64,000 nt of DNA from an uncultured Chthoniobacterales bacterium (GTDB lineage Bacteria > Verrucomicrobiota > Verrucomicrobiia > Chthoniobacterales > UBA10450): assembly GCA_902805675.1 (NCBI GenBank), contig CADCTA010000068.1, positions 1 through 64,000 on the forward strand, given 5' to 3'. The position numbers were made by a program, and so were the translations under genes. This document shows positions 36,623-45,845 of the stretch, in pieces. Positions within the stretch are counted from its first letter, which is position 1; every line of letters begins with the position of its first letter. The notes under the pieces were generated by a model that had not been told where the DNA came from, ran no database searches, and saw nothing but the letters and a program-made list of their open reading frames with translations.

Positions 36623-37315
36623 TCAGCGAAGCAACCGCTCGGGGAATTGCGCGCTCTGTTCGCGTCGGAGAATACGTTGCTGCCGGTGCCGCAACGTCGG
36701 GCCCGGCCGCTTCGGGTTCCAGCCTTTCGGATTCGGCAGAACCGCGGCCAGGAGCGCGGACTGCTCGCGGGAAAGATTGTTCGCGCTCGCTCCGAAGTAA
36801 TGTCGCGAGGCGGCTTCAATGCCGTAAATGCCGGGCCCGAACTCGATCACGTTCGCATAGAGTTCGAGGATGCGGCGCTTCGATAGCAGGGCTTCCATCC
36901 AGAGCGTGTAATATGATTCGAGTCCTTTCCTGATCCACGAGCGCCCCTGCCAGAGAAAGATCGAGCGCGCGCACTGCATCGTGATGGTCGACGCTCCGCG
37001 CACCGGCGTGCCTCGCCTCTCGGAGCGTTCGATCGCGATATCGATTTCGCGCCAGTCAAAGCCATCGTGCTGAAAGAAGCGCTGGTCTTCGGAGATCCAC
37101 ACGTGTTTCAGGAACATCGGCGACACGTCCCGCAGATCCGCCCAGCGATAGTGCAGGCGTGAGCGACCGGCGCCCGACACGCTCGCGGCCGCTTGATGTA
37201 AAAGCATCGGGCGGGTGCGTGGCGGGTTGATGAACCTAACCACCGCGACCTCCATCGGCGGACCGAGCAGCAGAGCAGCGATGATGATGAGCGGCCATCT
37301 CAGCCGGCGGATCAA
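36623..37315 (-). CDS. mtgA: Monofunctional peptidoglycan glycosyltransferase
   Basis: This 230-residue protein has one N-terminal membrane anchor (about 8-25) and a GT51 domain: the catalytic Glu76 in ISEDQRFFQHDGFDW, then RGASTITMQCARSIFLW, RKGLESYYTLWMEALLSKRRILELY, NVIEFGPGIYGIEAASRHYF and LLAAVLPNPKGWNP. There is no transpeptidase domain, so it is MtgA-type: it polymerises lipid II into glycan strands at the periplasmic face of the inner membrane. It is a single gene, divergent from the permease at 37466. Confidence 0.93.
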   Translation of the reverse strand: MIRRLRWPLIIIAALLLGPPMEVAVVRFINPPRTRPMLLHQAAASVSGAGRSRLHYRWADLRDVSPMFLKHVWISEDQRFFQHDGFDWREIDIAIERSERRGTPVRGASTITMQCARSIFLWQGRSWIRKGLESYYTLWMEALLSKRRILELYANVIEFGPGIYGIEAASRHYFGASANNLSREQSALLAAVLPNPKGWNPKRPGPTLRHRQQRILRREQSAQFPERLLR

Positions 37316-37465
37316 TGTTGGCTTCTTCAGGTCGGCTACCTTACAACCGGTTTCGCGTCGTGCCCTGATCGTGTAGCTGCCGCGGCTCCCGCTGCGCGTA
37401 AGGAGACGCGCTTTGACGGCTGACTCGCATTAGTCGAATGCGGAGCGGCAATCGTAACTCCTCGA

Positions 37466-40048
37466 GTGACTCTGCAATACCTGCGCCTCTTCCGCTGGCA
37501 CGTGCTGCGCTACATCGCGCAGCATCGGCTACTTGCCTTGCTGAATGTGTTGAGCGTGGCGCTCGGCGTCGCGGTTTACCTCGCCATCCAGATCGCGAAC
37601 CACAGCGCAAACCGCGCCTTTGCGGCCAGCGTGGATCTCGTCGCGGGCAAAGCCGAGCTTCAAATCACCGCGCCGGTCGGCGGCTTGCGCGATGATGTGC
37701 TGCCCGCCGTTACCCAGCACGCTGGCATCAAAGCCGCGACTCCGCTCGTCCGCGGCTTGGTCACGCTGCCCGATCTCCCGGGCGAATATCTTCAGATCCT
37801 CGGCATCGATGTTTTCACGAACGAGCCGTTCCGCACTTTCGAACTCAGCGACTTCGGAGCGCAGGGCAGTTTCGACGTGCAGGGCTGGCTCGGCGATCCG
37901 CGGGCGATTGCGCTTTCGGAGGAGTTCGCGCGGCTGCACAAGCTCGCTGCGGGCGACACACTTCGCGCGCAGGTGAATGGACGCGAGCACACACTGCGGA
38001 TCGCGTTTCTCATGCGTGGAGGAGCCGGAGGGACGCCGGACGAGCACTTCGCTGCGATGGACATCGGCTGGGCGCAGGAGCTTTTCGGGCGTCGCGGCAT
38101 GTTGGGCGCGATCCAGCTGCAACTGACCGACAAAGCGAAGCGCGACGAGATCATCGCCAGCCTGCGTCCGCTGGTCCCGCCAGACGCCGGGATCGCCAGC
38201 CCAGCGCAACGCAACCAGCAGATCGAGAACATGCTCGGCGGGTTCCAGCTCAACCTGACCGCGATGAGCCTCGTCTCGCTGCTCGTCGGCATGTTCCTCA
38301 TCTACAACACCGTCTCTGCGTCCGTCGTCCGCCGCCGGCGCGAGATCGGCATCCTGCGCTCGTTAGGCGTGACGCGGAATGAAGTGCGCGGGCTGTTTCT
38401 CGGTGAAGCGATCGCGCTCGGCATCCTCGGCGTCCTAGTCGGCTGTATCGGGGGAGTGCTGCTCGCGCAGGTTCTCGTCGGCACGGTCGCGAAGACGATC
38501 TCGTCGCTCTACGTATTGCTGAGCGTTCGCGAGACGGCGCTCACGCCATGGATGTTTGCCTCCGCGGCGGTGCTTGGCGTGCTCTCGGTGGTAGTGGCAG
38601 CCTGGCTGCCGGCTGCTGCAGCCGCAAAGATGAAACCTGCCGGCGCACTTCATGCCGGCGCCGTGGTGGAGGAGGCACAGACCCTTTCGCCCGCGTGGTT
38701 CTGGTTCGGATTGCTTTGCATCTTCGCTGCTGGTGTCGCCTCGTATCTTGCGCTGACAACCGGGCCGCCATGGATCGGCTTTGGTGCTGCGTTTTTCGTT
38801 CTGGTCGGCTTCTCGTTCATCGTGCCGAGTGTGACCTCGCGCTTCAGCGCGATCGCTTCTCGCGTGCTGAGCGGTGCGATGCGGCGGGTGGGCAAAGCGT
38901 TGCTCGAGCCGACGCTCGCGGCTGGGAATCTCTCGCGCTCACTGGTGCGGAACTCCGTCACGATCGCGGCGCTGGCCGCGGCTGTAGCCATGACGATCGG
39001 GGTGAGCGTGATGGTTTTCTCCTTCCGCAAGACGGTCGAGGTCTGGCTCGATCAGACGCTCGCGGCGGATCTGTTCATCGCGCCCGGATCAAACGAGATG
39101 GCGGGCGCATCGGGGTTCATGCCGCCCGAGGCAATCCGCTATCTCGAGGCGCATCCGTCGGTCGCAGCAGTCGACACCTTTCGCGAGCTCAACCTGCCGG
39201 TGCGTGACAGGACCGTAATCGTGGCGGTGGTGCGCGGAACCGACCGCCGCAATGTGCAGTTTCTCTACGGCGACGGCGCAGCGATTATGCAGCGCTTCTA
39301 TGCTGAGCCGTGCGTGATCGTGTCGGAAAGCTTCACGCGACGCCACCGGATGAAAGACGGCGACCTGCTCGAGCTGCCAACCCCGCAAGGCCCGCGGCAG
39401 TTTCCGATTGCGGGCACGTTCTACGATTACACGCGTGACCAGGGTATCGTTTACATGAGCCAGGCGACGTTCCTCCCGATCTGGAATGATGACCGCGTGC
39501 ATAGCGTCGCTGTCTACCTGCACCCCGGCGGCTCGCCTGCGGACGTCGCCTCTGCCTTCCGCACGGAGATGAGCGCAGCGGGTCAGTTCATCACGTTCTC
39601 AAATCGCGAGCTGCGCACCCGCATCTTCGAGATCTTCGATCAGACGTTTGCAGTTACGTACGTGCTGCGCACGATCGCTGTGATCGTGGCGATTATCGGC
39701 ATTTGTCTCACGCTCACCACGCTGATCACGGAGCGAACGCGCGAGCTCGCGGTGCTGCGCGCGATCGGCGGAAGCGCCGCGCAACTGCGTAAGTTGCTGC
39801 TCTGGGAATCGGGGATGATCGGGTTACTCGCGGCGCTCGTTGGGCTGGCCTCCGGTGTGTGCCTGTCGTTTGTGCTCACCGGCGTGATCAATCGTGCCTT
39901 CTTCGGCTGGACGATTCAGCTCGCGTTTCCGTGGAGCTCGCTTGCCTTCACGCCGGTGTGGATCGTGGCCGCCGGAATCATCGCCGGTGTCTTCCCGGCG
40001 TGGCGCGCGGGACGGTTGGCGCTTGCGGGAGCGTTACGCACGGAATGA
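37466..40048 (+). CDS. FtsX-family ABC transporter permease
   Basis: This 860-residue protein has an N-terminal membrane helix (about 20-45), a large periplasmic MacB-like domain, a first FtsX domain (about 265-390; four helices, with the [19 protein letters not shown] cytoplasmic loop), a middle two-helix segment, a second periplasmic domain, and a second FtsX domain (about 735-855; [16 protein letters not shown]). This is the two-FtsX layout of large lipid or lipoprotein-type permeases. The ATPase partner is not in the neighbourhood. It starts with GTG. Its stop overlaps the start of the CrtC-like gene by 4 bases (ATGA), a pairing that suggests a common export or cell-envelope task. Confidence 0.88.
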   Translation: MTLQYLRLFRWHVLRYIAQHRLLALLNVLSVALGVAVYLAIQIANHSANRAFAASVDLVAGKAELQITAPVGGLRDDVLPAVTQHAGIKAATPLVRGLVTLPDLPGEYLQILGIDVFTNEPFRTFELSDFGAQGSFDVQGWLGDPRAIALSEEFARLHKLAAGDTLRAQVNGREHTLRIAFLMRGGAGGTPDEHFAAMDIGWAQELFGRRGMLGAIQLQLTDKAKRDEIIASLRPLVPPDAGIASPAQRNQQIENMLGGFQLNLTAMSLVSLLVGMFLIYNTVSASVVRRRREIGILRSLGVTRNEVRGLFLGEAIALGILGVLVGCIGGVLLAQVLVGTVAKTISSLYVLLSVRETALTPWMFASAAVLGVLSVVVAAWLPAAAAAKMKPAGALHAGAVVEEAQTLSPAWFWFGLLCIFAAGVASYLALTTGPPWIGFGAAFFVLVGFSFIVPSVTSRFSAIASRVLSGAMRRVGKALLEPTLAAGNLSRSLVRNSVTIAALAAAVAMTIGVSVMVFSFRKTVEVWLDQTLAADLFIAPGSNEMAGASGFMPPEAIRYLEAHPSVAAVDTFRELNLPVRDRTVIVAVVRGTDRRNVQFLYGDGAAIMQRFYAEPCVIVSESFTRRHRMKDGDLLELPTPQGPRQFPIAGTFYDYTRDQGIVYMSQATFLPIWNDDRVHSVAVYLHPGGSPADVASAFRTEMSAAGQFITFSNRELRTRIFEIFDQTFAVTYVLRTIAVIVAIIGICLTLTTLITERTRELAVLRAIGGSAAQLRKLLLWESGMIGLLAALVGLASGVCLSFVLTGVINRAFFGWTIQLAFPWSSLAFTPVWIVAAGIIAGVFPAWRAGRLALAGALRTE

Positions 40049-41208
40049 AACGTCATCTCGACCGGAGTGGAGAGATCCCGGTGCAGCGTCGACGGTACTG
40101 CCACGGGATTCCTCGACTCCGCTTCGCTGCGCTCGGAATGACAGTGCTTTTCACGGCGGCTTGTTGTCTGGCCGGGGATTGGAAGCTCGCCGAGGCCGGC
40201 TGGCGCTACGAGTTCCCTCGGGACCACTCGATCCATGAGGAGTTCAAGACGGAGTGGTGGTACTTCACGGGAAACCTGGCCGACTCGAGCGGGCGGCGCT
40301 TCGGGTATCAGCTCACGTTTTTCCGCCACGGCGTTCGTCACCCTGCAGCGCGCGATCCCGAGATGTCGCGCTTCGTCGTGGGGGACCTGAAGTTCTCGCA
40401 CTTCACCGTCACCGATGTGGCCGGCCGGCAGTTTCAATTTCAACAGAAGACGAGTCGCGGCGCGTTCGGTGAAGCCGGCTTCAACGACGGAGAGCGCATC
40501 GCATGGATCCAATCCTGGACGCTGCGGCGGGACCGCGACGATGTCTTCCACCTCAGCGCTGATATGCCCGATGCAGCGATCGAGCTTCAGCTGCGCGGCT
40601 CGAAACTGCCGGTGATCCATGGCGAGGACGGCATCAGCCGAAAGGCAGCGAGTGAGGGGCATGCGTCGCATTACTATTCGATGACGCGGCTCGAGACTTC
40701 GGGTGAGGTGCGCATCGGCGGCCGCAGTTTTCAGGTGACCGGCCAAAGCTGGTTCGATCATGAATGGGCGACGAATCAGCTCGCACCTGGGCAGATCGGG
40801 TGGGATTGGCTTTCGGTGCAATTCGACGACAACACGGAACTGATGCTCTACCAAATGCGCCTCGAAAACGGGATGTCGGACCCGAGCTCAAGCGGGACGA
40901 TCATCTCACCGGACGGCAGCAGCATGCATCTTACCCGCGCTTCGTACACGATGAAGCCGACACGCTTCTGGAAGAGCAAGCGGACCGGTGCGCAATATCC
41001 GATCGCGTGGCAGGTCGAAGTACCCGGACAGCGGATGGAATTGACCGTGACCACGCCCGTCGAGGATCAGGAGCTCGCCTTGCTTCCGCTCGCGTACTGG
41101 GAAGGCGCAGTCGAGGTCGAGGGCACCCGCGACGGCAAGCCGCTCCGCGGGCGCGGCTATCTTGAGCTCACCGGCTACGGCGCACCGCTGCGGGAGTTGA
41201 GCCGGTAA
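40045..41208 (+). CDS. CrtC/AttH-like (lipocalin-like) secreted protein
   Basis: This protein of up to 387 residues has a hydrophobic segment (MTVLFTAACCLAG) followed by a conserved lipocalin-like domain: HEEFKTEWWYFTGNL, YQLTFFRHG, FSHFTVTD, HYYSMTRL, GQSWFDHEW and GWDWLSVQFDD. These are signatures of the AttH/hydroxyneurosporene synthase (CrtC-like) family, often next to FtsX-like permeases. ATG 40045 overlaps the permease stop, but the first 31 residues are encoded by a dispersed repeat (40052-40142); the ATG at 40138 inside the repeat end gives a short signal peptide and may be the real start. The exact start is uncertain. Confidence 0.82.
   Translation: MKRHLDRSGEIPVQRRRYCHGIPRLRFAALGMTVLFTAACCLAGDWKLAEAGWRYEFPRDHSIHEEFKTEWWYFTGNLADSSGRRFGYQLTFFRHGVRHPAARDPEMSRFVVGDLKFSHFTVTDVAGRQFQFQQKTSRGAFGEAGFNDGERIAWIQSWTLRRDRDDVFHLSADMPDAAIELQLRGSKLPVIHGEDGISRKAASEGHASHYYSMTRLETSGEVRIGGRSFQVTGQSWFDHEWATNQLAPGQIGWDWLSVQFDDNTELMLYQMRLENGMSDPSSSGTIISPDGSSMHLTRASYTMKPTRFWKSKRTGAQYPIAWQVEVPGQRMELTVTTPVEDQELALLPLAYWEGAVEVEGTRDGKPLRGRGYLELTGYGAPLRELSR
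40052..40142. repeat. Dispersed palindromic repeat (GTCAT...ATGAC type)
   Basis: A left arm (GTCATCTCGACCGGAGTGG, then GAGATCCCG) and a right arm (CGGGATTCCTCGACTCC, then GCTCGGAATGAC) are imperfect inverted copies of each other, and the ends GTCAT/ATGAC are perfect. From memory such elements are widespread in acidobacterial and verrucomicrobial genomes. Here it lies at the 5' end of the CrtC-like gene and, in frame, contributes to its N-terminal codons. Confidence 0.65.
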
Positions 41209-41228
41209 ATCTTCGAGCTATTCGGATT

Positions 41229-42809
41229 GTGAGCGCGCGGGCCCTCCTCATCTTCCTCACGGCGCTTCTGGTTGTCTTCGCGGTGTATCGCCGGTCGCCG
41301 AGCCATTTCTTGCGAGCGGAGAGCGGCTCGTATCTGATCCTCTCGCATTCCGATGCGCAGACGCGGCGGGCATCAGAGATCGAGCTCGTCCGCTACAGCT
41401 TCAATGGGCACTACACGCCGCTCGCGTTCCTCGCCGAATTCCGTATCGCGCGCCTGATCGGCACGAACGGAAAGATTTGGCGTGCGCGACAGATCATCGT
41501 CCTCGCGCTTGTCGCTGCTGGTGTGTTTGCCTTCGGCCGCTTCGTCACTGGCGTGTTTGGGGTAAGCGCATCGGCGGCAAGCGCGACCGCCGCGGCGCTC
41601 GCCGCGAGTGTCGCCTTTCAACCGCAGATGTTCGACTTCATCAGCTGGCCATTCATGATCCTGCAGCTGCTCTGGATCGGCCTCGCGCTGCTGGTGGTGT
41701 CCGCGCTGCTGCGATTCGTCGCGGAACCGGCGGCGGGGCGCTGGCTCTGGATCGCGGCGGGCGCGGCGTATGGCTCCATGCACGTCTCGGGGCTGGGGCT
41801 CGTGCTCGTCGGTGCGACGGCTATCGTGCTTGGCGGAATTCTGTTCATCGCGCGGCGGAGTGGATCGCCCGATTTTCGGCCCAACACGCGGCTCGTCAGC
41901 GCCGCTCTCGTGGCGATGCTGTCGCTGGGCGCGGTGCACTCCGGCGCGATGCTCCTTCTCGAGTATGGCCCTCCATCACCGACTCCGGCAAACGCTTCAC
42001 TCGACGCCGCGAGATACTTTCTCGGTTTCTTCTGGCAGTTTGCGATCGCTGGCCTAACGAGCTTTCTGCCGGCTGCGGTCGCAAGCACGAACGGCCCGAC
42101 GCTCGCATACCTGTGGCCGGCTGGCGTGCTGTTACTCGGTGCACTCACCTGGGCGCTCGCCGCGCTGGCGGCTCGTGCCTCCGTGCGGCCGGATCGTGAA
42201 CGGCTCGCGTGCTTCGTCCTCCATGCCTTCTCCATCTCCGCCTTTTGCGTGCTGGCGCTGCTCGTGGTCTTACGTCTGCGCGGCGTGCCGGCGGAGGAGC
42301 TGGGCGACAAGCTCGGGAACTACACGTGGGGACCGCGGTATGTCATTCCGCTGCACACGACGATGCTTGGCTCGTTCGCGGTTCTGGTTGCGTCTATCGG
42401 CCGTCGCGCGCCGCGCGCCGCAGCCGTCGGCTTCTCGGCTCTCGCGATCACCGCGATCGTGGCCCAGGCGGAGTTTCAGCAGCGTGCCGCCAGGCACCTC
42501 GGCCCAGCCGCCAGCATCTCTCATGATGCAGCATGGCAGCTCGTGCTGGCAGCCGCTCGGGAGTGCCGCGCGCAGAATTTGCCGATACCGGACGTGCCGC
42601 TCAGCGCGCTCGCACAGGAGTTCACGGAGACAACACTGCGGAGCGTGGAGCCGCTGCTGCGGCATGACCTGAAGCTACGCGACGGCGAGGCGATTGAGAT
42701 GATCCCGTGGCAGGAATACACGGCTGCTGGACGGCAGCGATATCGCACCGTCCCGGCGCTCAAGCGCCTCGAGCGGAAGCTCGGCTTGCTGCCGAGCAGG
42801 AAATCCTAA
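41229..42809 (+). CDS. Polytopic membrane protein of unknown function
   Basis: This 526-residue protein has a GTG start and about ten hydrophobic segments. The first extracytoplasmic loop contains [10 protein letters not shown] and [12 protein letters not shown], followed by further helices; near residue 380 there is [12 protein letters not shown]. It resembles GT-C-type membrane glycosyltransferases and the protein at 23118-24524 in layout, but I do not recognise the family. It follows the CrtC-like gene by 20 bases, so it may be co-transcribed. Its stop codon overlaps the end of rpmH on the other strand. Confidence 0.65.
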   Translation: MSARALLIFLTALLVVFAVYRRSPSHFLRAESGSYLILSHSDAQTRRASEIELVRYSFNGHYTPLAFLAEFRIARLIGTNGKIWRARQIIVLALVAAGVFAFGRFVTGVFGVSASAASATAAALAASVAFQPQMFDFISWPFMILQLLWIGLALLVVSALLRFVAEPAAGRWLWIAAGAAYGSMHVSGLGLVLVGATAIVLGGILFIARRSGSPDFRPNTRLVSAALVAMLSLGAVHSGAMLLLEYGPPSPTPANASLDAARYFLGFFWQFAIAGLTSFLPAAVASTNGPTLAYLWPAGVLLLGALTWALAALAARASVRPDRERLACFVLHAFSISAFCVLALLVVLRLRGVPAEELGDKLGNYTWGPRYVIPLHTTMLGSFAVLVASIGRRAPRAAAVGFSALAITAIVAQAEFQQRAARHLGPAASISHDAAWQLVLAAARECRAQNLPIPDVPLSALAQEFTETTLRSVEPLLRHDLKLRDGEAIEMIPWQEYTAAGRQRYRTVPALKRLERKLGLLPSRKS

Positions 42810-42979
42810 GCCTGCGTGTGGCGGGCGTACTGAATCTCGGCGCCCTTCGGCAGGAGACGCTTGCGACCGCGCTGGCGACGACGAGCGATACAAGCGCGGC
42901 CGGCTTTGGTGCTCATGCGTGCGCGGAAACCGTGCTGGCGTTTCCGGGTGCGTTTCGAAGGCTGAAAGGTGCGTTTCAT
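42806..42979 (-). CDS. rpmH: 50S ribosomal protein L34
   Basis: This 57-residue, Lys/Arg-rich protein begins [20 protein letters not shown] and contains RMSTKAGR, then [12 protein letters not shown], the unmistakable L34 sequence with a slightly extended C-terminus. It is a component of the large ribosomal subunit. The usual downstream neighbour rnpA is missing: here the gene is tail to tail with the membrane protein gene, their stop codons overlapping by 4 bases. A good promoter lies upstream (43012-43039). Confidence 0.96.
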   Translation of the reverse strand: MKRTFQPSKRTRKRQHGFRARMSTKAGRACIARRRQRGRKRLLPKGAEIQYARHTQA

Positions 42980-43011
42980 AAGCAAGCCGCCGCGGAGCGA
43001 CGAAGGGCGCT

Positions 43012-43039
43012 ACATTAGGGACGAGAGTTGCTTTGTCAA
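43012..43039 (-). promoter_or_regulatory. Sigma-70-type promoter for rpmH
   Basis: On the minus strand TTGACA (43039-43034) is followed after 16 bases by TAATGT (43017-43012). The distance from the -10 element to the rpmH ATG is about 33 bases, so the leader is short. It is the clearest consensus-like promoter I saw in the window. Confidence 0.6.
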
Positions 43040-43171
43040 CGTGCCGCGCGATTCGCCGTTTAGGTCGCCCGCGCCCAGCGTTTCTACGCAAATGCCGTAC
43101 TGCTTTTCCGTACATTGAGCCGCGCCCCGCCGCTGATTGTGCTACTTACCTGAGTCCGGCACCTTTGGCGC

Positions 43172-43738
43172 ATGACAACGTCTGCCCCCCTCAGACTGAA
43201 CGTCGAAGATAAGCTGGAGGCGCTTCGCAAACTCGACACCAGCGGCCGGTGGCGCTCGCTGGACGATCAGCGCTACTGCACACGCTGCGATCACGTCATC
43301 AGCGGCCGGCAGATTGAGGTCGCCGGCGGCACGCGTGTGCATGGTGCATTGCGACTCGAGTGTCCCACGGAAAGTTGCGCCGCGACGCCAGCAGACTGGA
43401 GAGCGGCGGGCCGTCGGAACACAGCGGCGCCGCGAGCGGCCGCAGAGCGGAGCGAGAGGGATGGCGCGGACTCGCATGATGCCGGTTACGTCTACATCCG
43501 CGCGAGAGGCGAAGGGATCGCGATCACGCACAATGGCCGCGCCGCGGTCGTGCGGCGGAAACGCTCCGGGCAGGTCGTGCGCCTGGAAGACATCGCGCAA
43601 TTCAGTGAGCCGCGCGCGCGTCGTCCCCGGTTTTTGGGATGGTTGGCGCGGAATGTCGTTTCTCTCGCGACTGATGGTGGCCGCCTCTTGAGCCTGCTTC
43701 GGCAGGCGAACCGGGGCGGCTCACATCCCGTCCATTAG
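43172..43738 (+). CDS. Zinc-ribbon-type protein, paralogue of 51723-52181
   Basis: This 188-residue protein has LRKLDTSGRW, then a Cys-x2-Cys pair (YCTRCDHVISG), GGTRVHGALRLECP with a third Cys and a fourth Cys a few residues later. The same order (RRLDTARPW, RCLACGDVFDG, GGTRSSGSLRLRCP, HC) is seen in the minus-strand gene at 51723. The four cysteines likely bind zinc. The C-terminal half is basic and different. There is no known domain that I can name. It precedes the CheY-like gene at 43864 in the same direction, which may hint at signalling or DNA binding (inference). Confidence 0.65.
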   Translation: MTTSAPLRLNVEDKLEALRKLDTSGRWRSLDDQRYCTRCDHVISGRQIEVAGGTRVHGALRLECPTESCAATPADWRAAGRRNTAAPRAAAERSERDGADSHDAGYVYIRARGEGIAITHNGRAAVVRRKRSGQVVRLEDIAQFSEPRARRPRFLGWLARNVVSLATDGGRLLSLLRQANRGGSHPVH

Positions 43739-43863
43739 CGGCTCTCCGGAGTCGCGAGCAAATCTTCGCATCCAACCTGCGGACGCGCAGCGATTTAGCT
43801 GCCGATGCCCGTTACACGAACCCGCAGCAGTTGCGCCGCGCCCGCCAGGCGTGGATCCCGCGC

Positions 43864-44274
43864 ATGATCATGGCGGTGGACGACGGCGCGTCGGGCGACG
43901 GTGGGGCACAGCGGCTCCGCATCTTCATCATCGAAGACCACGCTGATACGGCGCGCGGTCTCGCGATGTACCTCCGGTCGAGCGGCCACGAGGTGCATGT
44001 CGCGCTGGATGTGCGCTCGGCGAGACAGCTGGCGACTGAGATCGATTACGACATCCTGCTCAGCGACATCGGACTGCCGGATGGGAATGGCTGGGATCTG
44101 CTGGAGGAGTTGCGGGCGCGTCGTCCGATCAAGGCGATCGCGATGAGTGGATACAACACCGAAGCGGATCGCGAGCGCAGCAAGGCCGCGGGATTCGTGG
44201 AGCATCTTCCGAAGCCGCTCACGCCGGATGAGCTGGATAACGCGTTTGCACGCGCGATGAGCGGCGGCGGATAG
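43864..44274 (+). CDS. CheY-like single-domain response regulator
   Basis: This protein of about 136 residues has a full receiver domain: IFIIEDHAD (acidic pair), the phospho-acceptor Asp in DILLSDIGLPDGNGWDLL, AMSGY with the conserved Ser/Thr, and the Lys in LPKPLTPDEL. There is no output domain. Such receivers often belong to hybrid-kinase relays; the giant CheB-CheR-kinase at 46116 is a candidate partner. The start is uncertain (ATG 43864 or 43870; the frame extends to 43831). The stop codon TAG coincides with the beginning of a degenerate palindromic element (44270-44378). Confidence 0.88.
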   Translation: MIMAVDDGASGDGGAQRLRIFIIEDHADTARGLAMYLRSSGHEVHVALDVRSARQLATEIDYDILLSDIGLPDGNGWDLLEELRARRPIKAIAMSGYNTEADRERSKAAGFVEHLPKPLTPDELDNAFARAMSGGG

Positions 44275-44378
44275 GGGACGCCGCGCTGCGGCGCCGGAGG
44301 CGGGTGGATCGCGCTATAGGTGTTCGTGCGTCACCCACTTGCCACGCAGCTCGGACATCGCAGCGCGATCTCCCTGCC
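44270..44378 (-). repeat. Degenerate REP-like element
   Basis: This segment holds two imperfect palindromes in the reverse order of the intact elements: ACGCCGCGCTGCGGCG near its left end and GGACATCGCAGCGCGAT near its right end, with a CTTGCCACGC core remnant between them. The ends retain only parts of GGTAGGGAC/GTCCCTACC. It belongs to the family at 45285, 45841 and 51190. Confidence 0.6.
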
Positions 44379-44431
44379 TCGGGGGCAGGCAAGCCTCGCG
44401 AGACGTGGCGCGCGCAGCGATCTGCGGTGCG

Positions 44432-45133
44432 CTACAGCTGCTGGTTGACCCAGGTCACCGCGAAGCGCGCGACTTCGCGCGCGTTCTTGAAGTCGAGCTT
44501 CTCTTTGATGTGCGCGCGGTGCGCTTCCACCGTCTTCGCGCTGATGTGCAGCTCCTTCGCGATCTCCACGAGCTCTCGGCCTTTGCCGAGTAGCTGCAGG
44601 ATCTCCAGCTCGCGATCCGTCAGGCGATCGACAGGCGAAGCCGCATCGCCGCCGCCGTGCAGGTGGGCGAAGACCATCCGCTTCGACATGTTCTCGCTGA
44701 TGAAAATCTCGCCGCGCAGCACAGTGCGCACAGCGGAGATGAAATGCTCGAGCGCCTCGCGTTTCATCACGTAACCGCGCGCGCCGGCGCGGAGCGCGCG
44801 CTCCGCAAACATCGTCTCGTCGTGCATCGAGAGGACGAGCACCGGTAGCTCGGGTCTCTCCGCCTTGATCGCTTTGGTCAGCTCGATGCCGTTGGTGCTG
44901 CCGTCGAGTCCGATGTCGACGACCGCGAGGTCGAACTTCTGCTGCCGCAATTCGCCGAGCGCCTGCTGGCTGTTGCTCGCTTCCGCCCGCACCTGGAGAT
45001 CGGGCTCATCGGTCAGCAACTGCACCACGCCTTTGCGGAAGAGGGGGTGATCGTCGACCACGAGCACGCCGTATTTGTGTAGCGCGCCGCTGTCGTTGGT
45101 GTCCGCGGATAGTTTCTTCCCGTTGCTCTTCAT
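44432..45133 (-). CDS. NarL/FixJ-type response regulator
   Basis: This 233-residue protein has an N-terminal receiver (YGVLVVDDHPLFRKG, phospho-Asp in LAVVDIGLDGSTNG, LSMHDE, RGYVMKREAL) and a C-terminal LuxR-type helix-turn-helix (LTDRELEILQLLGKG, KELHISAKTVEAHRAHIKEKL). It is a transcription regulator. The upstream gene on the same strand is the CheB-CheR-PAS-HisKA_3 kinase; NarL-type regulators are the normal partners of HisKA_3 kinases, so they probably form one system although a transposase module lies between. Start: ATG at 45133; the frame before it is not conserved. Confidence 0.92.
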   Translation of the reverse strand: MKSNGKKLSADTNDSGALHKYGVLVVDDHPLFRKGVVQLLTDEPDLQVRAEASNSQQALGELRQQKFDLAVVDIGLDGSTNGIELTKAIKAERPELPVLVLSMHDETMFAERALRAGARGYVMKREALEHFISAVRTVLRGEIFISENMSKRMVFAHLHGGGDAASPVDRLTDRELEILQLLGKGRELVEIAKELHISAKTVEAHRAHIKEKLDFKNAREVARFAVTWVNQQL

Positions 45134-45284
45134 GAGGTGAGACGCGGATGAAGATCGCGCGTGCTGCTTACAGGAACATCGCAGTCGGGGGGCATGGCGG
45201 ACGCGACGCAGTTTCCGCGGGGTGAAAGAAATCGCGCGCGCGGGTTTGCTGCGGTCGGGAGGCGAAGGTGTGACGCATCGCCCT

Positions 45285-45393
45285 GGTAGGGACATCGCGC
45301 TGCGATGTCCGAGCGGCGTGGTAAGGTCTTTGATGGACGAACGTCCTGTGCGCGAGCAACGCGTCTCGGACGCCGCAGCGCGGCGTCCCTACC
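45285..45393 (+). repeat. REP-like element, 109 bp (left of RAYT)
   Basis: The element is bounded by GGTAGGGAC and GTCCCTACC. Each end is part of a perfect hairpin: GGACATCGC-gct-GCGATGTCC at the left, GGACGCCGC-agc-GCGGCGTCC at the right. Between them is a core beginning GCGGCGTGGTAAGG. The RAYT gene begins 15 bases downstream. Confidence 0.9.
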
Positions 45394-45407
45394 GTGCGTC
45401 TGTTCCC

Positions 45408-45845
45408 GTGCCGCCGCGGCGGGTACTGCCACATGACACGCCGACGTGGGTTGATCCTGCTAAGGAGATTTACTTCGTCACTATTTGTTGTCGCAAACGC
45501 GGCGTGAACCAGCTCGCGACGGCCGCGATCGCGGAGTCGCTAATCGCGACGATCAAGCACCGCAATGATCGCGGCGACTGGTTCGCGCATCTCGCGTTGT
45601 TGATGCCGGATCACATCCATCTGTTGGTCTCGTTTCCGCGGGATCGGCGGATGCAGACGACGATCAGCAAATGGAAAGAATGGACCGCGAAGTCGCTGGG
45701 CATCGATTGGCAGCGCGACTTCTTCGAGCATCGACTGCGGCGTGATGAGAGCTATCGCGAGAAAGCCGATTACATCCTCATGAATCCTGTGCGCGCGGGG
45801 CTTGTCGCATCGGCCGAAGACTGGCCATTCAAGTTTATCGGGTAG
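45408..45845 (+). CDS. REP-associated tyrosine transposase (RAYT, Y1/HUH family)
   Basis: This protein of about 145 residues has IYFVTICCRKRG at the start, the HUH metal-binding motif in MPDHIHLLVSF and a C-terminal catalytic Tyr helix: DFFEHRLRRDESYREKADYILMNPVRAGLV. These are the RAYT/TnpA-REP hallmarks. RAYTs nick single-stranded REP hairpins. I start at the GTG at 45408, after the left element; the open frame from 45222 reads through that repeat and has no homology. The stop codon TAG is contributed by the GGTAGGGAC end of the right-hand element, so the gene lies exactly between two REP elements. Confidence 0.92.
   Translation: MPPRRVLPHDTPTWVDPAKEIYFVTICCRKRGVNQLATAAIAESLIATIKHRNDRGDWFAHLALLMPDHIHLLVSFPRDRRMQTTISKWKEWTAKSLGIDWQRDFFEHRLRRDESYREKADYILMNPVRAGLVASAEDWPFKFIG

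Noticed and set aside
36184..36933. 249-residue plus-strand frame
   Set aside because: It is antisense to mtgA and the sigma remnant, Arg/Ser/Pro-rich, with no motif.
45222..45407. Longer RAYT start at 45222
   Set aside because: The extra 62 residues would be a translation of the left REP element; RAYT homology starts after the GTG at 45408.
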